Made by a program: the position numbers and the translations under genes
The notes under the pieces: generated by a model
What the model was told of the DNA's origin: nothing
Seen by the model: the letters and a program-made list of their open reading frames with translations, nothing else
Databases searched by the model: none
In this document: piece after piece, positions 12,308 through 20,108 of the stretch
How positions within the stretch are numbered: the stretch's first letter is position 1
Layout of the letters: each line of letters opens with the position of its first letter
Source: Ignavibacteriota bacterium
GTDB lineage: Bacteria; Bacteroidota; Ignavibacteria; Palsa-1295
Length of the DNA: 52,932 bases
Reading direction: 5' to 3'
NCBI GenBank assembly: GCA_003151825.1
Contig: PLYO01000033.1
Coordinates: forward strand, 25,038 to 77,969

Positions 12308-13015
12308 ATGAATTGGAATGAAGTTAATTCTATGAGTAAAAAATTTGAATTGGAGCGATTTAATCGCGATGTACCAAATGACGAGCTTATTGCTGACTTG
12401 CAAAGAGTGGCGACGATTTGTGGTAAGAAAATAACATTTCGTCAATATAACCTTCACGGGAAATACACTGCGGGTACTCTCGCGACCCGATTCGGAACTT
12501 GGAACCTTGCTCTCGCTACTGCAGGAATATTGCCATCAGAATTTAAAAATATTCCCAACGAGATGCTTTTTCAAAATATTCAGGAAGCATGGCGCAAACT
12601 TGGAAGACAGCCGAAATTTCGGGACATTAATTCTGAAGTTTCTCAATTTGGTGCTTCTGTCTATATTGATCGATTTGGAACATGGCGGAAAGCTCTTGAA
12701 AGCTTCGTCGAATTTGCGAATTCAGATTCGGAAGGATCAGAAGTAATAGAAAGTTTACCCAATTTATCTCAATCGACTAAGGGAGATATTGTATTACATA
12801 AAACGAAACGTAATATCAATTGGCGGATGCAATGGTTCGTTTTGAAGAGAGACAATTTTCGATGTGTAGCGTGCGGTCGCTCTCCTGCAAAAGACCCTAA
12901 TGTTGAATTACATGTCGATCACATCAAACCGTGGTCGAAAGGTGGCGAGACCGTTCTTGAGAATTTGCAAACTCTTTGTGCAACCTGCAATCTTGGCAAG
13001 GGCAATACCGAATAG
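12308..13015 (+). CDS. HNH homing-type endonuclease with two HNH-associated repeats
   Basis: A 235-residue protein. The N-terminal two thirds contain two copies of the roughly 55-residue repeat that accompanies homing HNH enzymes (RQYNLHGKYTAGTLATRFGT and FRDINSEVSQFGASVYIDRF, each ending in FGTW plus a helix). The C-terminus is an HNH nuclease: CVACG, then HVDHIKPWSKGG, then NLQTLCATCN, with paired CxxC zinc ligands and the catalytic His in DHI. Such enzymes make site-specific cuts and spread their own gene. The sequence is visibly more AT-rich than its neighbours. ATG 12308 follows the truncated clpB stop by 1 bp; ATG 12332 is an alternative start. Standing free beside a truncated gene, it is a probable recent arrival. 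Confidence 0.88.
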   Translation: MNWNEVNSMSKKFELERFNRDVPNDELIADLQRVATICGKKITFRQYNLHGKYTAGTLATRFGTWNLALATAGILPSEFKNIPNEMLFQNIQEAWRKLGRQPKFRDINSEVSQFGASVYIDRFGTWRKALESFVEFANSDSEGSEVIESLPNLSQSTKGDIVLHKTKRNINWRMQWFVLKRDNFRCVACGRSPAKDPNVELHVDHIKPWSKGGETVLENLQTLCATCNLGKGNTE

Positions 13016-13116
13016 TCGCGTAGCGACGCAGTACCCGCAGCCCAGCATGGAGCGAAGCGGAAGGCGGTGTAAGAATTTTTAATTGAGGTGTGCTGTTATT
13101 TTCAACGGAGCATATT

Positions 13117-13341
13117 ATGAGTGGAATAACAATAGCCGAGAAAGATCACAATGTCGTTATCACCGTGGATATCGATATCATCGAGCGTTGGCGCATCGAG
13201 CAGGCATTGAGCTTGCTCGAAATCGCGCCGCGAGATTATTCGCATATCCAGTCAATCGATCCCGAAGAGCAGGCCGAGATAGCGGCAAGTCTATCGAGAC
13301 GAACGCCCGAAGACCGGAAGTACACCGTCATAAGGAATTGA
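13117..13341 (+). CDS. Small hypothetical protein (74 aa)
   Basis: A good ribosome-binding site (GGAG, 6 bp spacing) precedes this ATG, which supports a real gene. The product is acidic and soluble, with no cysteines, signal peptide or membrane segment, and appears to be a short beta-strand (NVVITVDID) followed by helices (RWRIEQALSLLEIAP, EEQAEIAASLSRRTPED). I recognise no family. The size and layout resemble small antitoxin-like or regulatory proteins, but no toxin partner adjoins it. Confidence 0.5.
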   Translation: MSGITIAEKDHNVVITVDIDIIERWRIEQALSLLEIAPRDYSHIQSIDPEEQAEIAASLSRRTPEDRKYTVIRN

Positions 13342-13444
13342 GCGGCGAGGCAATGTGTATTGAGTCTTAATCAAGCCTCCGATTTATCACGCAAACTAAA
13401 TTTCCAATAGCGACTCAATTTGAAGATATAAATGTGCGTGTTAC

Positions 13445-13527
13445 TGTCATTCCCGCGAAAGCGGGAATCCAGACCTCGAATTCAGAATAATCTCAAGACC
13501 TGGATTCCCGCTTTCGCGGGAATGACA
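13445..13527. repeat. Inverted pair of TGTCATTCCCGCG-type dispersed repeats
   Basis: Two perfect 28-bp inverted arms (13445-13472 and 13500-13527) are separated by 27 bp. Each arm itself contains the small palindrome ATTCCCGC/GCGGGAAT. Related single units lie at 31193-31220 and 47517-47545. The unit resembles the dRS3-like ATTCCC...GGGAAT repeats known from Neisseria. Confidence 0.85.
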
Positions 13528-13590
13528 ATTTAATTTTTGCCCATATCCAAATTGAATTATGGAATATTTTCGAATTTCCCTAACTTCGTT

Positions 13591-13616
13591 GTGATACTAA
13601 CGTATATTAGTATCAC
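13591..13616. promoter_or_regulatory. Operator-like palindrome GTGATACTAA-N6-TTAGTATCAC
   Basis: Perfect 10-bp arms flank a 6-bp spacer (CGTATA). The geometry suits a dimeric helix-turn-helix regulator. It lies about 80 bp upstream of the methyltransferase gene. No T-run follows, so a terminator is less likely. Confidence 0.45.
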
Positions 13617-13620
13617 TATA

Positions 13621-13698
13621 ACAGGCACCAATTTCTAATAGAAACAAAATTGCATAAGTTCATGAAAACTTTGCCAGAGTTCATGAATTCCTAATGCA
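13621..13698 (+). repeat. AGTTCATGAA-containing dispersed element, copy 1
   Basis: The segment starts with ACAGGCACCA; 20 bp later comes TGCATAAGTTCATGAAAA, and a second AGTTCATGAA follows 21 bp after the first (13657-13666 and 13678-13687). The first 48 bp recur in inverted orientation at 47748-47795 with identical spacing. It reaches the start codon of the methyltransferase gene. Confidence 0.7.
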
Positions 13699-14530
13699 AA
13701 AAAAAATATTTATGCCCGAAATCGGCGAAAAACCTTATGTTTTCGGTACCCACTCTGCCGAACTGGAACGGCTCGGCCTTCAGCATCGCGTCTGGCGGCC
13801 GGATGTGACCGATGCGTGGCGGCGTGCGGGGTTTACAGCCGGCCAGACGATTCTCGATCTTGGATCGGGGCCGGGTTTCCTTAGCATGGATCTGGCGGAG
13901 ATTGTTGGTCCCGAAGGGCGTGTAATCGCGCTGGATCGCTCTTCCGATTTTCTGAATTATCTCGACTCCCAGAGCAAAAAGAACGGACTGCAAAATATCT
14001 CCACGCATTGCGTGAATCTCGATGAAGATGAGATTCCGGGCGATGCGCTCGATGGCGCGTATGCCCGGTGGCTTTTCGCATTCCTTCGGAACCCGAAAAA
14101 ATTATTGGAGCGTGTTGTAAAGAATTTGCGCGTTGGCGGCACCATCGTTCTTCACGAATATTTCCATTATCATACGTTCGGGTTCACGTCGCCATCACCG
14201 GCATTCGATGTTTTTATCGCGGCAGTGCTGAAAGGATGGTATGCCGAGGGAGGCAAACCCGATATTGCACCGGAACTTTTGACGTGGTGTCAGGAACTTG
14301 GGCTTCGAATAGAATCGGTCAAACCGATCGTGCATATCGTTTCGCCTGAGAATTACATTTGGCAATGGCCAAAATCGTTTGTGGAAGTATCTCCGTGGCG
14401 TTTGGCAGATCTGGGATTTATGACGAAGTCCGAAGTGGAAGCATTGCAACAGGAATTTTCCACTTTCGAAAAGGATGGTCATACCAGAATCATTACGCCT
14501 GCGGTTTTGGAGATCATAGCGAAAAAATGA
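13694..14530 (+). CDS. Class I SAM-dependent methyltransferase
   Basis: A 278-residue cytoplasmic protein with a Rossmann methyltransferase core. Motif I is ILDLGSGPGFLSMDLAEIVG (residues about 52-71), the acidic residue binding the ribose hydroxyls is in VIALDRS, and post-motif strands follow (LRVGGTIVLHEYF). The substrate cannot be read from the sequence; the C-terminal third (residues 165-278) has no signature I recognise. Either ATG 13694 or ATG 13712 could be the start; neither has a clear ribosome-binding site. Its TGA overlaps the start of the HAD phosphatase gene (ATGA), so the two are translationally coupled and may serve one pathway. Confidence 0.8.
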   Translation: MQKKIFMPEIGEKPYVFGTHSAELERLGLQHRVWRPDVTDAWRRAGFTAGQTILDLGSGPGFLSMDLAEIVGPEGRVIALDRSSDFLNYLDSQSKKNGLQNISTHCVNLDEDEIPGDALDGAYARWLFAFLRNPKKLLERVVKNLRVGGTIVLHEYFHYHTFGFTSPSPAFDVFIAAVLKGWYAEGGKPDIAPELLTWCQELGLRIESVKPIVHIVSPENYIWQWPKSFVEVSPWRLADLGFMTKSEVEALQQEFSTFEKDGHTRIITPAVLEIIAKK

Positions 14531-15282
14531 CGAACAAAAATCATCTCATTAATCCTAATAATCGCCCCAAATCCAGGTTCAAAGTCTATTGCGATTTCGA
14601 CGAGACCGTCACTGTCCATGATGTCGGTTCCCAAATCCTCGCGCAATTCGGAACGCAGATCGCATTCGATGTGTGGAGTGATTTCGATAGCGGAAAAAAA
14701 TCTGCTGCGGAATGCCTAAAGATTGCTTGCGAGAGCGTAAGCGGAATGGACGAGGAGGGTTTCAACAGGATCGTCAAAGCACAGAAGCTTAAACCTGGCT
14801 TTGTAGAGTTCGCAGAATATTGCCGAACGAATGTAATCGATCTTCATATCGATAGCGATGGATTTTCTTGCTATATTCGAGAAATATTAGCTCACAACGG
14901 ACTCGCCCACATTCCATTCTGGACGAACACAATCGAATTGCAAGAAGATGGCACCCTCTCGCATGAGTTCCCGAATCAACGCGAAGGCTGCGACCGGTGT
15001 GCTTCCTGCAAATGCGCGTTGTTGCTAACAACGAGTGATGACACGGACACTATCGTCTATATCGGCGATGGTTATTCCGATTGGTGTCCGGCGATGATGG
15101 CGGATGTTGTATTTGCATGCCGGGATCTAAAGCGGCAATGTGGGGAGCTTGGCATCCCGCACCATCCCTTCGAGGATTTTTTCGAAGCGCAGGCTATTCT
15201 TGCTAATTATCTGAAAGAACGCCCCAAATACCGCCGCGAGCAAGCGCACCGAAGAAGGAAGGAATTGATAATTATCGAGTAG
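14527..15282 (+). CDS. HAD-superfamily phosphatase, MtnX/SerB-like (HAD-IB type)
   Basis: A 251-residue protein. The nucleophile motif I is YCDFDETVTVHD (both Asp present) and motif IV is YIGDGYSDWCPAMMAD, which together place it in the HAD-IB group of MtnX (methionine salvage phosphatase) and phosphoserine phosphatase. The exact substrate is uncertain. A cysteine pair cluster (CDRCASCKC) lies near residue 155, an insertion that could bind metal. The ATG overlaps the upstream stop as ATGA. Residues about 6-18 are encoded by a copy of a dispersed repeat (14541-14581), and no start codon lies between the repeat and motif I, so the repeat has become part of the protein. Confidence 0.82.
   Translation: MTNKNHLINPNNRPKSRFKVYCDFDETVTVHDVGSQILAQFGTQIAFDVWSDFDSGKKSAAECLKIACESVSGMDEEGFNRIVKAQKLKPGFVEFAEYCRTNVIDLHIDSDGFSCYIREILAHNGLAHIPFWTNTIELQEDGTLSHEFPNQREGCDRCASCKCALLLTTSDDTDTIVYIGDGYSDWCPAMMADVVFACRDLKRQCGELGIPHHPFEDFFEAQAILANYLKERPKYRREQAHRRRKELIIIE
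14541..14581 (+). repeat. Dispersed repeat copy inside the start of the HAD phosphatase gene
   Basis: The 41 bp match 5610-5650 without gaps: TCATCTCATTAATC is identical, five or so bases differ, and the last 22 bases (from AATCGCCCC to GGTTCA) are identical. At 5.6 kb the same sequence is one arm of a long inverted repeat; here only one arm is present. Confidence 0.85.
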
Positions 15283-15283
15283 C

Positions 15284-15321
15284 CCGTGTAGCACCGGGAG
15301 TATACTCCCGGTGCTACACGG
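15284..15321. terminator. Perfect 38-bp palindrome between operon and pgeF
   Basis: The arms CCGTGTAGCACCGGGAGTA and its exact complement meet with no spacer, starting 2 bp after the HAD phosphatase stop and ending 13 bp before pgeF. There is no T-run, so it may be an attenuating hairpin or a dispersed palindrome rather than a standard terminator. Confidence 0.6.
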
Positions 15322-15333
15322 TTCATCTTCAAA

Positions 15334-16077
15334 ATGATCTTACGTCCGAAAATATTCGAGCAATTCCCCGAAATAATTGCCGCGCAATCCACCCGTATCG
15401 GTGGCGTTTCGCCGGAACCATTCGGAATGAATCTCAGCAGCCATGTTGGAGATGAGCAGGCAAATGTCGATGATAATCGGCGACGGTTTTTTGCAGCCAT
15501 CGGTGTACCGAATGGCACGAAAGCGGTCTATCAGAATCAAGTTCACTCATCGAATGTAAATATCGTTGTTGGCGATGAAGGAGTCGTAAAAGAATCCGAT
15601 GCGCTGATAACACGAGAAACGAATGTGCTTTTAGGTGTAACTATTGCCGATTGTACGCCGATCTTGCTGTATGAACCGAAAGCAAAACTTATCGCTGCAG
15701 TCCATGCTGGTTGGAGGGGAACGGAGCAGATGATTGCGCTGGCGGCGGTGAAGAAGATGATCGAGTTAGGCGCATCACCCGATAATATCTTCGCATTCAT
15801 CGGAGCGTCAGCGTCAGGAGCGAAATATGAAGTTGATCTCGATGTTGCAACGCTCTTCGAGGAGAAGCATTTAGTCGATCTGCATAATGGGAAGTTTATG
15901 CTCGATGTAAAAGCTGCTAATCTCGATCAGTTACTATTTGCGGGAATTCCGGCAAATCAGATCGAAGTATCGCCGCTCTGCACGATCTCGGACGAGCGGC
16001 TGCATTCCTATCGAAGAGATGGAAAGCGGTCGGGAAGAATGCTGGCGGCGATTCTTCGCCGAGATAGGGTAGGCTAA
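15334..16077 (+). CDS. pgeF: Peptidoglycan editing factor / YfiH-YlmD family (multicopper-oxidase-like, LACC1 type)
   Basis: A 247-residue protein of the DUF152 (YfiH) family. Family signatures are in order: YQNQVHSSNV near residue 68, IADCTPILL, the metal-binding AVHAGWRGT, then SPLCTISD and SYRRDGKRSGRM at the end. The conserved His and Cys ligands are kept. Members act as purine nucleoside phosphorylase/deaminase-like enzymes, and in E. coli the protein prevents misincorporation of serine into peptidoglycan precursors. It is separated from the upstream pair by a strong palindrome and converges with glmS, with a 14-bp gap. Confidence 0.9.
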   Translation: MILRPKIFEQFPEIIAAQSTRIGGVSPEPFGMNLSSHVGDEQANVDDNRRRFFAAIGVPNGTKAVYQNQVHSSNVNIVVGDEGVVKESDALITRETNVLLGVTIADCTPILLYEPKAKLIAAVHAGWRGTEQMIALAAVKKMIELGASPDNIFAFIGASASGAKYEVDLDVATLFEEKHLVDLHNGKFMLDVKAANLDQLLFAGIPANQIEVSPLCTISDERLHSYRRDGKRSGRMLAAILRRDRVG

Positions 16078-16091
16078 AGTCTGCCCTATCT

Positions 16092-17981
16092 TTATTCCAC
16101 CGTTACCGATTTCGCTAAATTCCTCGGCTGATCGACATTGCAGCCCCGCGCCGTTGCGATGTAATAGCTAAGCAATTGCAAGGGGATCACGGAAAGAATA
16201 GGCGTGAAAAGTGGCAAAGTTTGTGGAATGAAAATAACCTGTTCGGCAAGCTTCTTTATTTGCTCGTCGCCTTCGGTTGCAATGGCGATGACATGCCCTT
16301 TGCGCGCGCGGACTTCCTGGATATTCGAGAGAACTTTTTCATACACATCGTCCTGCGGCGCGACGACGACGACGGGCATGTTCTCGTCGATCAGCGCAAT
16401 AGGCCCATGCTTCATTTCCGCAGCGGGGTAGCCTTCGGCATGGATGTAGGAAATCTCTTTTAGCTTCAATGCGCCTTCGAGCGCAACGGGATAATTGTAT
16501 CCGCGTCCAAGATAGAGGAAATTAGCGGCGTCTTTAAATATTTGTGCCATCTCTTCTATTTTCGATTCAGTATCGTCTAAGATGCTCTGCGCTTTTTCTG
16601 GAACTTCGAGCAGTTCCCGAATCATCGAGCGGCCATCGACGACGGAAAGATGCCGCATTCTTCCCAACATAATGGTTAGAAGCGAAAGAACGGTGAGTTG
16701 GGAAGTAAACGCTTTTGTCGAGGCCACGCCGATCTCCGGGCCGGCGTGAATATAGACGCCGCCATCGGATTCGCGCGCTATGGTCGAGCCAACCACATTT
16801 ACAATGCCAAGCGCCAATGCGCCTTTGCGTTTGCCCTCGCGCATCGCGGCAAGCGTATCGGCAGTTTCTCCGGATTGGCTGATACCGAACATCACGTCGT
16901 CATCGTTCACGATGGGATTGCGATACCGGAACTCGCTCGCGTATTCGATCTCGACCGGAACGCGAGCGTACTGCTCGATCATGTATTTGCCGATGAGTCC
17001 GGCATGAAAGCTGGTTCCACAAGCCGTAATGATAAGGCGTTTCGCTTGTCGCAAAGCATCCAAATGATTTTGCAGGCCGCCGAGGACGATATTTCCTTCC
17101 TCTTCGATCACACGCCCGCGCATGGCGTCGGTGATGGTTTGCGGCTGCTCATGAATTTCCTTGAGCATGAAATGGTCGAAGCCGCCTTTTTCGATAGCTT
17201 CGAGTTCCATTTCTACCACTTCGACCTGTTTCGTGATCTCGATATTCGAAATCGTCCTCGTCTTAATTCCTGAACGCGAGACCGTCGCCATTTCATTATC
17301 CGATAGATAGATCACTTGCCGGGTATGCGCGATGATAGCTGCGGCGTCGCTGGCGATAAAATAATCGTTATCATTCCCGACGCCAATCACAAGCGGCGAG
17401 CCTTTGCGCGCGCAGACAATTTCATTCGGTGAATCTGCAGCAACAACTGCAATACCATACGCACCAACTACTTCGTTCAGCGCGAGCCGGACAGCTTCCG
17501 TCAGATTTTGCTTTTCAGCATAAAACTCCCCGATGAGATGCGCGAGCACTTCAGTATCCGTCTCACTACGGAACGTGTGTCCACGAGCGAGGAGCCGATC
17601 TTTGATGTGGGAATAATTTTCGACAATGCCATTGTGTATGATGGCGAGGCGTTCCTGCTGATCGGTGTGGGGATGGCTGTTCGTGTCGCTTGGGATGCCA
17701 TGGGTCGCCCAGCGTGTGTGGCCAATGCCGATCGTGGAGTGGTGCGGAGATCGTGCCGAAAGCGTTTCCAGGTCAGTAACTTTGCCCTTGCATTTTTCAA
17801 TTACCAATCGCGTAGAATTTATGAGAGAGGAGGAATGCCCATTCGTAGATACTGCGCGAGGCAGATCTTCGAGCAGGGCAAGCCCCGCCGAATCATAACC
17901 GCGATATTCGAGCCGCTTCAGGCCCGAAAGCAGGATGGGGGTCGCTTCCCGATTGCCGATATAGCCGACGATGCCGCACAT
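16092..17981 (-). CDS. glmS: Glutamine-fructose-6-phosphate aminotransferase (isomerizing)
   Basis: A 629-residue enzyme making glucosamine-6-phosphate for peptidoglycan and LPS. The N-terminal class II glutaminase domain starts MCGIVGYIG, so Cys2 becomes the catalytic N-terminal Cys after Met removal; GHTRWATHG is also present. Two SIS domains follow (ITACGTSFHAG, GISQSGETADTL, KEISYIHAEGYPAAEMKHGP) and the C-terminus DQPRNLAKSVTVE is canonical. The length is slightly above the usual 600-612. I looked for a glmS ribozyme or other long structured leader upstream and saw none; only a short repeated TTAATTCT motif lies there. Confidence 0.97.
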   Translation of the reverse strand: MCGIVGYIGNREATPILLSGLKRLEYRGYDSAGLALLEDLPRAVSTNGHSSSLINSTRLVIEKCKGKVTDLETLSARSPHHSTIGIGHTRWATHGIPSDTNSHPHTDQQERLAIIHNGIVENYSHIKDRLLARGHTFRSETDTEVLAHLIGEFYAEKQNLTEAVRLALNEVVGAYGIAVVAADSPNEIVCARKGSPLVIGVGNDNDYFIASDAAAIIAHTRQVIYLSDNEMATVSRSGIKTRTISNIEITKQVEVVEMELEAIEKGGFDHFMLKEIHEQPQTITDAMRGRVIEEEGNIVLGGLQNHLDALRQAKRLIITACGTSFHAGLIGKYMIEQYARVPVEIEYASEFRYRNPIVNDDDVMFGISQSGETADTLAAMREGKRKGALALGIVNVVGSTIARESDGGVYIHAGPEIGVASTKAFTSQLTVLSLLTIMLGRMRHLSVVDGRSMIRELLEVPEKAQSILDDTESKIEEMAQIFKDAANFLYLGRGYNYPVALEGALKLKEISYIHAEGYPAAEMKHGPIALIDENMPVVVVAPQDDVYEKVLSNIQEVRARKGHVIAIATEGDEQIKKLAEQVIFIPQTLPLFTPILSVIPLQLLSYYIATARGCNVDQPRNLAKSVTVE

Positions 17982-18016
17982 TTCAGTTAAGAATTAAGAG
18001 TTTAGAATTAAGGAAA

Positions 18017-18180
18017 CTCTGATTAAGTCCTTTTAGCATGTCATTGCGAGGAGAACGAATCGACCGGAGGGAGATTCGTTCGACGAAGCAATCTCGTGAG
18101 AGCAAGCGCAATTTCAACGGATTGCTTCGTCGTCCCTTCGGGACTCCTCGCAATGACGTTAAGGAAAGGCTTGATCAGAG
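18017..18180. repeat. Dispersed palindromic (MITE-like) element, copy 2, with longer terminal inverted repeats
   Basis: The outer ends CTCTGATTAAGTCCTTT and AAAGGCTTGATCAGAG are imperfect inverted repeats. Inside them are GTCATTGCGAGGAG and CTCCTCGCAATGAC, then CGACGAAGCAATC and GGATTGCTTCGTCG. This is the most complete copy of the family (see 10816-10941 and 42048-42176). It fills the gap between glmS and the first CAP gene. Confidence 0.85.
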
Positions 18181-18289
18181 GCTCTTGAGACGAACAACAA
18201 CAAGGAATGTTCCGATTGGTGTCAGGACGGGATTCGTTATCTTAGTTCGGTGGTTCTCAAAACAGCATTTTTCCCCTTTTTTCTGTATT

Positions 18290-19978
18290 ATGAGTAAAAT
18301 CGCCTTTTTTCGGTTTAGTCTGGTTATTTCTTTCGCGTTGGCAATGCTCTTTCAGAGCCATGATAATGCTTCGGCGCAGACCTCTGCCGGCATTCATCCC
18401 GTGCCGCCACCGGCGGTTACTTCTACGAAATCCGCTCTGGCGCAAGGCGATGCCAAGACGGCTTCGCGCGATGAGCCGCTTTCGATGACGCAATATAATT
18501 GCGGCAACCCGACGAACGAGGAGCAATACCAACTCGAACTTATCAATCGCGCCCGCGCTAATCCGGACTCCGAAGGAATTCGGCTTGAATTTGACACGAC
18601 CACTCAAGTTGTGTTCGACTACTCTTGGTTCCCGAAACAAGGCGTTTATGCGCCCACTCCTGAGCAGGTAGCCGCCGATTTTGCTACGTATCCCGCGCGT
18701 CCGCCGCTGGCTTTCAATGCAGTCCTTTGCCAGGCTGCGAGAGGCCACGATACCGTGATGCTCCTATTAGATAGCCAATATCATTATTTGGATAATAGCG
18801 ATAGTATCCGTTATCCTCAAGATGGCGGCGCGCTCGGTCCTGAGAAGCGCATCGAGAACGCCGGTTACGTCAATTGGAGTAACTGGGGCGAAAACATCTA
18901 CGATTATGGCAACGGCATGGACGACATTCTCGCGGCGTTTCTTGTAGATTGGGAAAACTCCGATCTGGGGCATCGCCACAATATTATGAATTTCGCTTCG
19001 ACCGATGCGATCTTCAACGAAGTTGGTATTGCGATTCTCGATAGCAGCGATCCCACCGGTGTCGGTCCCATTCTCATCACGGAAGATTTCGGGCGGCGAA
19101 TGATAGATAAGTTTTTTACTGCACCATATACCTTTGTTCTCGGTGTAGTCTATACCGATTCGAATAAGAACGGACTATACGACATCGGCGAGGGAGATTC
19201 GGACGTGACGATTACGCTTTCATCCGGTTCATCCTATTATGCTGTAACGACCGGCTCCGGTGGCTATGCAATACCTTATACTTATGGAGCAGCACACAAT
19301 GTAACGGTGACAGCCTCCACTCCGCTCACACTTCTCGCGCCTAAGAATGGTGCGAATGTCACGGACACCGTGGCCTTCACATGGAATGGTTCCGGGCCAT
19401 TTGTTAGCCCCATTAGCCAGATCGTTCAAGTGGATACAGAAAATGTAAAAGTAGATTTTATTGCTCCACAATCGTCTCAGAAGGCATCGAACTATCTCCT
19501 GTTAGTTTCGACGAGCGCAAGTCTTTCCCCACCTTACGCGGTGAACGACACGATAGACGGGTCTCTACAAACCGATACCGCTTCTCAATTCAGATTGAAG
19601 CCTAAAACTACTTATTACTGGGAAGTTTTAGCCAAGAACGATGCGGGGTGGGGCGCGCCGAGCGCAATCCAGAGCTTTACAACTCCCGCCGCCGCGTCTG
19701 TCGGTGAACCATCATCCGAGCAGACTGCATCTTCCGTTTCGCCTAACCCATCGGCAGGGCAGTCGCATATCCATTTCACGTTGCCTGCGGAGGGGGATGT
19801 TTCGATGAATATCTTCAACACGCTTGGTGAGCAAGTGCAATCGCTCGCGCTCGGTCATCTCGCGGCAGGTTCGTTTGACTACGCACTCGATTTATCGGGA
19901 TTGCTTGCGGGAAGTTATACCTATCAACTTCACGATGGAGACCAAATTGAGATGGGCCGAATTGTGCTGCTGAAGTAA
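18290..19978 (+). CDS. Secreted CAP/SCP-domain protein with T9SS sorting domain (paralogue 1)
   Basis: A 562-residue protein. The signal peptide is MSKIAFFRFSLVISFALAML with cleavage near ASAQ. A CAP (SCP/PR-1-like) domain spans about 75-245 with EEQYQLELINRARANP, the His in ARGHDT, the Glu in WGENIYDYG and the GHRHNIMN motif. A carboxypeptidase-regulatory/SdrD-B-like domain follows (VVYTDSNKNGLYDIGEGDS), then a fibronectin-like module (TYYWEVLAKNDAGWGAPSA) and a T9SS type A domain (SPNPSAGQSHIHFTLP). CAP domains act as extracellular binding or protease-like modules; a precise function is unknown. ATG 18290 gives the clean signal peptide; the open frame upstream runs into a dispersed repeat. 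It is a tandem paralogue of the next gene. Confidence 0.88.
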   Translation: MSKIAFFRFSLVISFALAMLFQSHDNASAQTSAGIHPVPPPAVTSTKSALAQGDAKTASRDEPLSMTQYNCGNPTNEEQYQLELINRARANPDSEGIRLEFDTTTQVVFDYSWFPKQGVYAPTPEQVAADFATYPARPPLAFNAVLCQAARGHDTVMLLLDSQYHYLDNSDSIRYPQDGGALGPEKRIENAGYVNWSNWGENIYDYGNGMDDILAAFLVDWENSDLGHRHNIMNFASTDAIFNEVGIAILDSSDPTGVGPILITEDFGRRMIDKFFTAPYTFVLGVVYTDSNKNGLYDIGEGDSDVTITLSSGSSYYAVTTGSGGYAIPYTYGAAHNVTVTASTPLTLLAPKNGANVTDTVAFTWNGSGPFVSPISQIVQVDTENVKVDFIAPQSSQKASNYLLLVSTSASLSPPYAVNDTIDGSLQTDTASQFRLKPKTTYYWEVLAKNDAGWGAPSAIQSFTTPAAASVGEPSSEQTASSVSPNPSAGQSHIHFTLPAEGDVSMNIFNTLGEQVQSLALGHLAAGSFDYALDLSGLLAGSYTYQLHDGDQIEMGRIVLLK

Positions 19979-19990
19979 TGCGGGTGTAGA

Positions 19991-20027
19991 ACAGGCTTTC
20001 AGCCTGTCCTCGGGCTTTTAGCCCGAG
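19991..20027. terminator. Twin hairpins between the CAP paralogues
   Basis: ACAGGCT-TTC-AGCCTGT (19991-20007) is followed by CTCGGGCT-TTT-AGCCCGAG (20009-20027). Both stems are perfect. They lie 13 bp after the stop codon. There is no T-run, so termination is probable but not certain. Confidence 0.6.
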
Positions 20028-20108
20028 CGCCTCACGCAAAATAATTCGGGATTAATTCCACGCAAGGCATCGTTTTGCCTCGGAAGATTTTTCCAATTTT
20101 CCTGCATT

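Larger units (their letters stand above)
13342..13693. other. Gene-free stretch packed with repeats and palindromes
   Basis: This 352-bp AT-rich interval has no credible coding sequence. It holds a palindromic dispersed repeat pair (13445-13527), an operator-like palindrome (13591-13616) and the AGTTCATGAA element (13621-13698). The downstream methyltransferase operon must be expressed from here. Confidence 0.7.

Noticed and set aside
12308..13015. Group I intron or intein in clpB
   Set aside because: No downstream clpB exon or extein follows, the clpB frame ends in a stop before the HNH gene, and no intein end motifs are present.
16080..18037. glmS ribozyme or other riboswitch upstream of glmS
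   Set aside because: The leader is short and AT-rich without the expected conserved core; nothing convincing found.
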